DNA from: Lysobacterales bacterium
GTDB lineage: Bacteria; Pseudomonadota; Gammaproteobacteria; Xanthomonadales; SZUA-36
Direction: 5' to 3'
Assembly (NCBI GenBank): GCA_013213875.1
Contig: JABSSV010000053.1
Location: 1-7,171 of the forward strand
DNA: 7,171 nucleotides
Shown here: piece by piece, positions 1 to 5,258 of the stretch
Layout of the letters: each line of letters starts with the position of its first letter
How positions within the stretch are numbered: the stretch's first letter is position 1
Notes under the pieces: model-generated
The model's input: only the letters and a program-made list of their open reading frames with translations
What the model was told of the DNA's origin: nothing
Database searches by the model: none
Translations under genes and position numbers: made by a program

Positions 1-268
1 GAAGGTGGACGGAACGGTTCAGGGCGACATTATTGGCTCGGAAATGGTGACGATTTCGCGGACGGGCAACGTGCGGGGCAACATCAAGGCGCCACGCATG
101 ACCCTGGAAGATGGGGCCAAATTCAAGGGCAGCATCGATATGGATCCCGGCGAAGCGCCCAAGGCCGCGGCGAAAAAGGCGACAGCTCCCGCCAAGGCGA
201 CGAACGGTCAGGCGCCGATTCCGGAAAAGCCGAAGGCGGATGCAGGTCTGGCCCTTAAGGGCGAATAA
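1..268 (+). CDS. Bactofilin (polymer-forming cytoskeletal protein), 3' part only
   Basis: The gene enters from the left edge: the reading frame is open from base 2, and the GTG at base 5 is an internal Val rather than a start. The first 45 or so visible residues show the short repeated beta-strand pattern of the bactofilin right-handed beta-helix, with Gly at turns and alternating hydrophobics (for example VQGDIIGSEMVTI, GNVRGNIKAPRMTLEDGAKFKGSI). The last 40 residues are a low-complexity tail rich in Ala, Lys and Pro, as is common at bactofilin C termini. Bactofilins polymerise without nucleotide into filaments or sheets under the membrane and act as scaffolds for wall synthesis or cell-shape enzymes. 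The M23 peptidase often found beside such genes would lie upstream of the window if present. Family call is confident; cellular role here is not known. Confidence 0.85.
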   Translation, partial: KVDGTVQGDIIGSEMVTISRTGNVRGNIKAPRMTLEDGAKFKGSIDMDPGEAPKAAAKKATAPAKATNGQAPIPEKPKADAGLALKGE

Positions 269-272
269 ATGG

Positions 273-300
273 GCACGGTGCCCACCATGGGCACCCGTGC
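273..300 (+). terminator. Strong hairpin after the bactofilin gene, no U-tract
   Basis: Four bases after the bactofilin stop, GCACGG-TGCCCA (273-284) pairs with TGGGCA-CCC-GTGC (288-300). This is a 12-bp, GC-rich stem with one bulged C and a three-base loop (CCA). There is no run of T afterwards, so it is not a canonical intrinsic terminator. It could stabilise the 3' end of the upstream mRNA or act as a pause or processing site between the bactofilin and the next gene. The stem is plain in the sequence; the role is inferred. Confidence 0.4.
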
Positions 301-322
301 GCAGTACTAGCGGCTGAGAGTA

Positions 323-341
323 TCTGCCTTCGGGAGGCAGA
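323..341 (+). promoter_or_regulatory. Small hairpin just upstream of the ribosome binding site
   Basis: TCTGCCT (323-329) and AGGCAGA (335-341) form a perfect 7-bp stem with a TCGGG loop. It ends four bases before the GGAG (346-349) that serves the 359 start codon. It follows the 273-300 hairpin, so the 90-bp spacer contains two consecutive stems. Possible roles are a processing site or a modulator of translation of the downstream gene; no known motif is recognised. Confidence 0.3.
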
Positions 342-358
342 GCCCGGAGAGCGTGCCT

Positions 359-988
359 ATGAACTCGGCAATACAGCAGGATGATCCGTCAACCCACGGA
401 GGGTTAAAGCGGCAGCAAAGCCTTCTGTTTCCGTCCCTGCTGACCAAGCTGGACCGCAGTGAACGCCTCTGTGTGCTCGATATCGGGCCGGCGCACAATG
501 AAACCATTCAGTTTTTTTCCGCCTACAAGTGCCGTCTGCACTTTGCCGGTCTTTACTCCGAGTCCCTTACCCGTAACGGGTCCGAGGGGCGTGACCGGGA
601 GGACATGGCCCGTGAGTTCAAACGTTTGTTGTCCGTGCCATCAGCCACCCGCTTTGACCTGATTCTGTTTTGGGATTACACCAATTACCTGGATGATGAG
701 GCGCTTTGTGCTTTCAGTGACGCGCTGACTCCATATCTGCACGCGCGGACGCTTGGGCATGGATTCGCTGTTCGCAGTTCAAGCACCCGAATCGATAACC
801 GCTGGTACGGAATCGAGAGTGAGCATATGTTCACGGTGCGCCCGCCACGGGATCGACAGCCGATCTTCACCCCGCACGCCCAGGCCATCCTGATCAACCT
901 ACTGACCTGCTTTACGATTGATCGGGGCATGCTGTTGCCTGATGGCCGTCTGGAAGTTTCCATGAAGGCGCAGCTGGATTCTGATTAA
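359..988 (+). CDS. Conserved-looking protein of unknown function, methyltransferase-like outline
   Basis: A 209-residue soluble protein with no signal peptide or membrane segment. I start it at ATG 359, nine bases after GGAG (346-349). The GTG two codons earlier (353) is too close to that site. Residues 37-45 (LCVLDIGPA) resemble motif I of a class I SAM-dependent methyltransferase, but the Gly-rich signature is weak (DIGPAHNE rather than DxGxGxG). Residues 99-110 (FDLILFWDYTNY) sit where motif IV is expected, followed by a helix (LDDEALCAFSDALTPYL) and a strand (GHGFAVRS), as in the Rossmann-like methyltransferase order. The last third, including a strand-rich TVRPPRDRQPIF segment, matches nothing I recognise. 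It lies directly behind the bactofilin gene in the same direction. It could be a degenerate or non-catalytic methyltransferase-fold protein; this is a fold guess and no activity is claimed. Confidence 0.75.
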   Translation: MNSAIQQDDPSTHGGLKRQQSLLFPSLLTKLDRSERLCVLDIGPAHNETIQFFSAYKCRLHFAGLYSESLTRNGSEGRDREDMAREFKRLLSVPSATRFDLILFWDYTNYLDDEALCAFSDALTPYLHARTLGHGFAVRSSSTRIDNRWYGIESEHMFTVRPPRDRQPIFTPHAQAILINLLTCFTIDRGMLLPDGRLEVSMKAQLDSD

Positions 989-1063
989 GGCATCCGAGGT
1001 TGGGCTCCGGGCGAGGCGTGCCACGGCCCGTGTATCATCAGGAAAACCGCAAGGAGTGGCCCC

Positions 1064-2050
1064 ATGGATCTGGATCAAATCGATGCCCCCAGCAGTCCTG
1101 TGCTGCATGCGGCCATAGCGGCGGCGGAGCGTCGTTGCCGGCCCTGGCTGTTCGAAACCCCGTTGGAATATTCCTACGCGCTGAGCGAACTTTGTGGCGG
1201 CGAGGTTTGGCTTAAGCTGGATCTGGTCCAGCGGACCACCTCATTCAAATTGCGGGGTGCCACCAACAAGGTGCGGTCATTGCCTGAGGAAGCCATCGCA
1301 CGGGGCGTGATCACCGCCTCCACGGGCAACTACGCGCTGGCAATCGCCGAGGCGCTGCGGCCACTGAATGGACAGGCGACGACCTATGTGGGGGAAAATA
1401 TTACGCCTTCGCGGCTGGCTTTGATGGAGGCGCATGGCTTGCAGGTGGTGCCTTATGGAAAAGAGGCCGGGGCCGCAGAGGCCCGCGCGCGGGCGGTGGC
1501 GCTGGAGCAGGGGCGGGAGTACGTGTCGCCCTATAACGATCTGGAGGTGGTGGCCGGGCAGGGCACCTGTGGCGTGGAGATTGCGCGCCAGCTGCCCGCT
1601 ATTGATACCGCCGTTATCGCCGTAGGAGGCGGTGGACTCATTGCGGGCTGTGGGGAATGGCTCAAGGGACACAATCCCCAGCTGGAACTGGTCGGTGTGT
1701 CGCCGGCAGCTTCGCCGGTCATGCATGATTCCATGGCGGCCGGCAGGGTCATGAATCCACCGATCCATGCGACACTGGCGGATACCTGTGCGGGGGGCAT
1801 CGACCAGGACACCATGACCCTGCCGCTGTGCGCGCGCTTGATTGACCGCTTTGAGTTGCTGAGTGAAGCGCAAATTGAGCAGGGCATCCGCTACCTATTC
1901 GAGCACCATCGCCTGGTCGCCGAAGGCTCCGCTGCCATGGGCGTTGCCCTGCTGCTGGCGGAGCCGGAACGTTTTCGGGACCGCTGCACCGCTCTGGTGG
2001 TCTGCGGCCGCAATATCGATCTCGGGACTTTCAGGCGCATTATCGGCTGA
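1064..2050 (+). CDS. Threonine/serine dehydratase-like PLP enzyme (fold type II)
   Basis: A 328-residue cytoplasmic enzyme of the tryptophan-synthase-beta superfamily (PALP domain, near full length). Family members remove ammonia from Thr or Ser to give 2-oxoacids, or act as racemases or on related hydroxyamino compounds. The PLP-binding Lys is K62 in SFKLRGA (60-66). The substrate-carboxylate loop is STGNY (86-90), and the phosphate-binding glycine loop is GGGGLIAG (188-195). Near the C terminus, CGRNID (314-319) occupies the place of the usual SGGNID that touches the pyridine nitrogen. There is no C-terminal ACT regulatory domain, so it resembles short catabolic dehydratases rather than long biosynthetic IlvA. 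Start at ATG 1064 is supported by AAGGAG (1051-1056) with seven-base spacing. A TATCAT (1033-1038) and a small palindrome CACGG-C-CCGTG (1022-1032) lie in the 75-bp spacer, but I see no -35 partner. Tyr in the TGNY loop and Cys/Arg in CGRN make exact substrate uncertain; EutB-type dehydratases or serine racemase-like enzymes are alternatives. Confidence 0.88.
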   Translation: MDLDQIDAPSSPVLHAAIAAAERRCRPWLFETPLEYSYALSELCGGEVWLKLDLVQRTTSFKLRGATNKVRSLPEEAIARGVITASTGNYALAIAEALRPLNGQATTYVGENITPSRLALMEAHGLQVVPYGKEAGAAEARARAVALEQGREYVSPYNDLEVVAGQGTCGVEIARQLPAIDTAVIAVGGGGLIAGCGEWLKGHNPQLELVGVSPAASPVMHDSMAAGRVMNPPIHATLADTCAGGIDQDTMTLPLCARLIDRFELLSEAQIEQGIRYLFEHHRLVAEGSAAMGVALLLAEPERFRDRCTALVVCGRNIDLGTFRRIIG

Positions 2051-2078
2051 GCGCTGTGGCTGCACGGGCCTTGTCGGT

Positions 2079-3251
2079 CTAGTCCCGGCGCAGGTCCGGA
2101 TCTACGGCCACCGGGGTAGGGTAGTTAAGTACCACAATCGCTGAGGATCCGACAAAGGTCAGGATGGTGGCCAGTTGGATCAATAGCAGAGTGGGTTCAT
2201 CGATGCCCGGTAGCCCCATGGCCAAAAAGGTGATCAACAAGGAAAATTCACTCATCTGTCCCAGCCGCCAGCCGGTTTCCCAGGCCAAGGTGGGTGTTTC
2301 CGCAACCCGTCCCAGAGCGATCCGGTAAGCCACTGGCTTCAGCATCAGCATAAGTAATGCCAGCCCCAGCGCTGGCCAGAGGATCTGCGGCACAAGATCC
2401 AGATTGAGCCCCGCCCCCAGGGCGACAAAAAACAGCACCAGAAAAAAATCCCGAAGTGGTTTCAGGCGCAGTGCGATGAACTGTGCAATAGGGCTGCTGG
2501 CCATGATCACGCCAGCCATAAAAGCACCCATTTCGTAGGACAGGCCCAGTTCATGAGCGAGCCAGGCCATACCGATGCACCAGGCCAGCGTAATAAGGAA
2601 GACAAACTCCTGCACCTGGTCGAAGCGTGCCAGAAGGCGGAGTAGCAGGTGACGTTCGAAGGCCCAGGCCAAAACGGCCAGCAGTGGCAGTGACAGTAGC
2701 GGCAACAGCAACTCCACCTGGCTCGCATCAACCTGAGAGAGCGCCTGTATGGTAACCATCACGGCGATGGCAATCAGATCTTGCAACAGCAGCACGCTGA
2801 TGATGACTTCGCCGGTGTGTCGATGGTGGAGTACCGTCGTTGGCAGTAGCTTGATGCCGATGATGGTGCTGGAGAACATGCAGGCCACGCCGATGAGAAG
2901 CGCGGCATGCGCATTCAAGCCAAAGGTCAGCGCAAGGCCGAAGCCGGCCAGGCAGAACAGGGCTGAGGTGCTCAGGGTAACGCGGGTAGTCTGTCGAAAC
3001 AGTTGCACCAGCTTTTGCGGTGTCAGATCAAGACCCAACAGAAATAAAAGAAAGATGATGCCGGTTTCTGCGAGACTGCCGACCAGGCGCGTGTCTGTGA
3101 TCAGACCGAAGCCCCAGGGGCCGATGGCGATGCCGGCCAGGATATAGCCGATGATCAGTGCCTGTCGTGCCCAGAGCATGAGGGTTGCGAACGCAGCGGC
3201 GGCAGTAAAAATGAGGAACAGCGTCAGAACCATGTCTGTATCACCACCCAT
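2079..3251 (-). CDS. CPA2-family monovalent cation:proton antiporter, membrane domain only
   Basis: A 390-residue inner-membrane protein with about 12 hydrophobic segments across its whole length. It is a Kef/NapA-type exchanger that moves Na+ or K+ against H+ for pH and ion homeostasis. Visible family marks are an early GYILAGIAIGP (35-45), FLLFLLGLDL (67-76), SST (127-129), HTGEVIISVLLLQD (145-158) and GQMSEFS (331-337). The ion-site pair is Gln-Asp (157-158), the KefB/KefC-like form, rather than Asp-Asp of electrogenic NapA/NhaA types; by family knowledge this favours electroneutral, possibly K+-linked exchange. The protein stops 15 or so residues after the last membrane segment, so it lacks the TrkA-N/RCK domain of full-length Kef proteins (about 600 residues). 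The start is chosen because AAGGAGG lies four bases before this ATG. An ATG six codons later is an alternative, while the upstream frame to 3326 overlaps the divergent gene. It converges with the dehydratase gene across 28 bp. Confidence 0.9.
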   Translation of the reverse strand: MGGDTDMVLTLFLIFTAAAAFATLMLWARQALIIGYILAGIAIGPWGFGLITDTRLVGSLAETGIIFLLFLLGLDLTPQKLVQLFRQTTRVTLSTSALFCLAGFGLALTFGLNAHAALLIGVACMFSSTIIGIKLLPTTVLHHRHTGEVIISVLLLQDLIAIAVMVTIQALSQVDASQVELLLPLLSLPLLAVLAWAFERHLLLRLLARFDQVQEFVFLITLAWCIGMAWLAHELGLSYEMGAFMAGVIMASSPIAQFIALRLKPLRDFFLVLFFVALGAGLNLDLVPQILWPALGLALLMLMLKPVAYRIALGRVAETPTLAWETGWRLGQMSEFSLLITFLAMGLPGIDEPTLLLIQLATILTFVGSSAIVVLNYPTPVAVDPDLRRD

Positions 3252-3291
3252 AACGCCTCCTTGACTGCCTAGCCCTATGCTACCTGCAGAG

Positions 3292-3307
3292 GTTCGCTGC
3301 CGCGAAC
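3292..3307. promoter_or_regulatory. Palindrome in the divergent antiporter/CPXCG spacer
   Basis: GTTCGC (3292-3297) and GCGAAC (3302-3307) form a perfect 6-bp inverted repeat around TGCC in the 73-bp spacer between two divergent genes. It sits 18 bp before the ATG at 3325 and 41 bp from the antiporter start. The placement suits an operator acting on one or both promoters, or a hairpin in the CPXCG leader. A TTGACT (3261-3266) and TATGCT (3276-3281) are present but too closely spaced to be one sigma70 promoter, so I do not call a promoter. Confidence 0.3.
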
Positions 3308-3324
3308 GATAAAGGATGCTTGTC

Positions 3325-3516
3325 ATGTGGCCAACACTGGATGAAGCGCAGGTTAGCTGCCCCTACTGCGGGGAACCCCTGACGCTGCTGATTGACGGTT
3401 CTGCCGGTGCGCAACGCTATGTGGAAGATTGTCAGGTCTGCTGCAGCCCCATGGTGGTGCATGTGGAGGCGAGCGTGCCGCCCATGGTTCGCGTGGCCCA
3501 TGAAGACGATGCATAG
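3325..3516 (+). CDS. CPXCG-motif cysteine-rich small protein
   Basis: A 63-residue protein with CPYCG (13-17 region) near the N terminus and DCQVCC about 30 residues later, giving the two Cys pairs of a zinc-ribbon-like fold. This matches the Cys-rich CPXCG family of small bacterial proteins (usually about 60-70 residues), in which a YVEDCQVCC segment is characteristic. The function of the family is not established; metal or nucleic-acid binding is only an inference from the fold. I prefer ATG 3325 because AAGGA (3312-3316) lies eight bases before it; the ATG at 3316 overlaps that site and would add three residues. The gene is divergent from the antiporter and separated from the downstream transporter by 280 bp with its own promoter-like sequence. 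Confidence 0.85.
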   Translation: MWPTLDEAQVSCPYCGEPLTLLIDGSAGAQRYVEDCQVCCSPMVVHVEASVPPMVRVAHEDDA

Positions 3517-3564
3517 CGTGGGGGCGTCATTGAAAACGTTACTTTAGAAAAACTATTTAAGCTA

Positions 3565-3593
3565 TTGATTTTTAATTTTTAGTGTCGTAGGCT
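3565..3593 (+). promoter_or_regulatory. Candidate sigma70 promoter of the transport operon
   Basis: TTGATT (3565-3570) and TAGGCT (3588-3593) are separated by exactly 17 bp. The 35 bp upstream are very AT-rich in an otherwise GC-rich region, as in an UP element. Transcription would begin near A3600, immediately before the closing stem of the leader RNA. A second possible pair lies upstream, TTGAAA (3530-3535) and TATTTA (3554-3559) with an 18-bp spacer. The -10 hexamer of the first pair is imperfect, so the exact start is uncertain. Confidence 0.45.
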
Positions 3594-3601
3594 TTCCGCA
3601 A

Positions 3602-3677
3602 GTCTCGACGCGCTTGACCGGTTGGCATACGGACCAACGGACACGAAGTCCGCACAACAAAAGGAAGCGTTCGAGAC
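3602..3677 (+). promoter_or_regulatory. Candidate structured leader RNA (riboswitch-like three-way junction)
   Basis: The transcript segment folds by eye as follows. P1 is GTCTCGA (3602-3608) with TCGAGAC (3671-3677), continued by CGCTT (3611-3615) with AAGCG (3665-3669), 12 bp with a small internal loop. P2 is GTTGG (3621-3625) with CCAAC (3634-3638), loop CATACGGA. P3 is GGAC (3639-3642) with GTCC (3648-3651), loop ACGAA. P2 and P3 abut with no base between them, so they could stack end to end. An A-rich single strand (3652-3664) links P3 to P1. No ATG is present in the leader. I compared it with TPP, purine, SAM, glutamine, fluoride, ykkC (guanidine-I) and mini-ykkC signatures from memory and none fits. 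The ACGG and ACGA loop sequences recall mini-ykkC, but the loops are not tetraloops. Ligand, if any, is unknown. Confidence 0.45.
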
Positions 3678-3689
3678 CATTTATCCTCC

Positions 3690-3718
3690 TGCGGCTGCCA
3701 AGCCGTGTCCCGTTTTTT
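3690..3718 (+). terminator. Possible attenuator hairpin with T6 tract
   Basis: CGGCT (3692-3696) and AGCCG (3701-3705) pair around GCCA, with two further wobble pairs outside (3690-3691 with 3706-3707). Five bases later there is a run of six T (3713-3718). The stem is short and the T-run is not directly adjacent, so as a terminator it is weak. CGTGTCC (3704-3710), overlapping its 3' side, is perfectly complementary to GGACACG (3639-3645) in the upstream P3 hairpin, which would allow mutually exclusive folds. Confidence 0.35.
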
Positions 3719-3734
3719 CCTCACATCGTTATAC

Positions 3735-3767
3735 TGGGCGCCGGTTCAATTGCTTTGAACTGTCCCA
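3735..3767 (+). promoter_or_regulatory. Further hairpin in the leader before the transporter start
   Basis: GTTCAA (3744-3749) pairs with TTGAAC (3755-3760) around a five-base loop, and TGGG (3735-3738) pairs with CCCA (3764-3767) outside an internal loop. It ends 19 bases before the GAGGT ribosome binding site (3786-3790), so it does not hide that site directly. It may be part of the same leader fold or simply a stem in the untranslated region. Confidence 0.3.
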
Positions 3768-3796
3768 ACAATAACAACCGGGTGCGAGGTCAATTC

Positions 3797-5176
3797 ATGC
3801 TACAAGGGCTCAAAGTTCCCCATACGCTGGTTTTGCTATACGGCATGATTGTGCTGGCCTGGGTCCTGACCTGGCTGCTGCCGGCCGGAACCTTCGAAAT
3901 GGCGGTGAACGATCAGGGGCGTGAGATCGTAGTGCCCGGCACTTTTGCCCCCCTGTCTGATGCAGCGCCGCCACCGATCTGGTCCCTGTTTACCGTTATT
4001 CCGCGTGGCCTGGCGGCTGCACAGGGCATTATTTTCTTCGTCTTTATTATTGGCGGCGCGCTGGCGGTAATTCGCGCGACGGGCGCACTGGATGCGGCGC
4101 TGTCCAGCGTCTTGCGGCGCTTCGGTGGTCAACCGGCACCGCTGATCCTGATGGGCATGTTGGCCTTTGGTCTGGGATCATCCACCATCGGCATGGCGGA
4201 GGAGTACATACCGCTGATCGCCATACTGATCACGCTCTGCAGCGCCATGCGTATGGACACGGTAGCGGCGTTGGGCATTATGACGGCGGGCTATGCCGTG
4301 GGCTTTGGTACCGCCGTGATCAATCCTTTCACGGTGCTGGTGGCGCAAGAAGTTGCGGGTCTCACGCCCGTCAGTGGCTGGCAATTCCGTGCTGCCATTT
4401 TCCTGCCTTTTCTCGCTTTGGGCTTTTTTCATGTGCTGCGCTACGCGCGCCGGGTGCGGGCTGATGCGAGCGCATCCCTGGTAGCGGATATTGAAGAGGC
4501 CCAGCCGCCTGCGCTAGCAAAGGCGACCCCTTTGACCGCCACACAGATGCTGGTGCTGGCGCTGGTGGTGCTGACCCTGCCGCTGCTGGTCTGGGGTATT
4601 CAGCAGCGTGGCTGGTATCTGGTGGAGCTGGGTGGGGTGTTTCTGGCCCTGACGCTGCTGGTCGGGCTGATCAGCCGTATGGGTCTTGATCAGATGGCAC
4701 GTCGTTTTTGTGAGGGAGCGGCTGAGTTAACCACCACAGCACTGCTCATCGGGTTCGCCCGCGCTATTGAAATCATGCTCTCGGACGGGCTGATCCTGCA
4801 TACCATTGTGAATGCACTGGCGACGCCCCTGCAGATGCTTGGCGGCGAGGTGGCTGCGGTCGGTATGCTCGCGATTCAGGCGGCCTTGAATTTCTTTATT
4901 CCCTCCGGGTCCGGACAGGCTTACGTCACCATGCCATTAATGGCGCCAATTGCGGACATTGTCGGTGTTTCCCGCCAGGTAGCGGTGCTGGCTTACCAGA
5001 TGGGTGATGGTTTTATGAACATTATCGTGCCTACCAATCCCGTGCTCATGGGCATGCTCGGTATCTGTGGCATTCCCTATCTGCGCTGGTTGCGCTTTAT
5101 CTGGCCGCTGGTCGCGCAGCTGCTTCTGGCCGGTGCCATCACCCTGGCGCTGGCGGTCCGTATGGGCTATCAGTAG
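3797..5176 (+). CDS. YfcC/DcuC-family (PF03606-type) transporter
   Basis: A 459-residue inner-membrane carrier with about 12 membrane segments. Family marks are the start KVPHTLVLLYGMIVLAW...LLPAG (6-31), FIIGGALAVIRATGALDAAL (83-102), MAEEYIPL (133-140), NPFTVLVAQ (176-184), PSGSGQAYVTMPLMAPIAD (369-387) and GDGFMNIIVPTNPVLMG (403-419). YfcC-like members are annotated as basic amino acid or C4-dicarboxylate carriers, but few have been tested, so the substrate is open. A charged loop at about 216-248 divides the two halves. I choose ATG 3797, with GAGGT (3786-3790) six bases upstream. The frame is open back to a TTG at 3614, but those 61 extra residues are basic and proline-rich, have no homologous look and coincide with the structured leader. 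It heads a probable operon with the symporter and aminotransferase downstream. Confidence 0.9.
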   Translation: MLQGLKVPHTLVLLYGMIVLAWVLTWLLPAGTFEMAVNDQGREIVVPGTFAPLSDAAPPPIWSLFTVIPRGLAAAQGIIFFVFIIGGALAVIRATGALDAALSSVLRRFGGQPAPLILMGMLAFGLGSSTIGMAEEYIPLIAILITLCSAMRMDTVAALGIMTAGYAVGFGTAVINPFTVLVAQEVAGLTPVSGWQFRAAIFLPFLALGFFHVLRYARRVRADASASLVADIEEAQPPALAKATPLTATQMLVLALVVLTLPLLVWGIQQRGWYLVELGGVFLALTLLVGLISRMGLDQMARRFCEGAAELTTTALLIGFARAIEIMLSDGLILHTIVNALATPLQMLGGEVAAVGMLAIQAALNFFIPSGSGQAYVTMPLMAPIADIVGVSRQVAVLAYQMGDGFMNIIVPTNPVLMGMLGICGIPYLRWLRFIWPLVAQLLLAGAITLALAVRMGYQ

Positions 5177-5258
5177 CCGCATGAAGCATTGTCAATTGAA
5201 TGACCGGTGCCGCTGCCGGATACTGGCGCTCACCACCACATAAGAAGAACGGTTGCTC

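Noticed and set aside
1022..1038. Palindrome CACGG-C-CCGTG and TATCAT as operator and promoter of the dehydratase
   Set aside because: No -35 element at a proper distance and the palindrome is short, so it is only noted in the gene entry.
1277..1873. Long minus-strand ORF opposite the dehydratase gene
   Set aside because: It is antisense to a clear PLP enzyme, has no recognisable domain and reflects GC-rich codon bias.
2749..3147. Plus-strand ORF opposite the antiporter gene
   Set aside because: It is the shadow of a well-supported membrane protein on the other strand and has no family features.
3252..3326. Longer antiporter N terminus starting at 3326
   Set aside because: The extra 25 residues are polar and would overlap the divergent gene, while the ATG at 3251 has AAGGAGG just upstream.
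3618..3652. mini-ykkC (guanidine-II) riboswitch suggested by ACGG and ACGA loops
   Set aside because: The loops are eight and five bases rather than ACGR tetraloops, the hairpins abut with no linker, and a long closing stem surrounds them.
3602..3680. tRNA-like appearance: 7-bp terminal stem and a TTCGAGACC stretch about 77 nt apart
   Set aside because: There is no T-arm stem, no anticodon arm of proper size, and the 3' side does not continue as a discriminator plus CCA.
3614..3796. N-terminal extension of the transporter from TTG 3614
   Set aside because: The added residues do not resemble the family, no ribosome binding site precedes the TTG, and ATG 3797 has a good site and the usual family N terminus.
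5181..5243. 20-residue Cys-rich ORF between the two transporter genes
   Set aside because: No ribosome binding site is present and a chance ORF of this size is expected.
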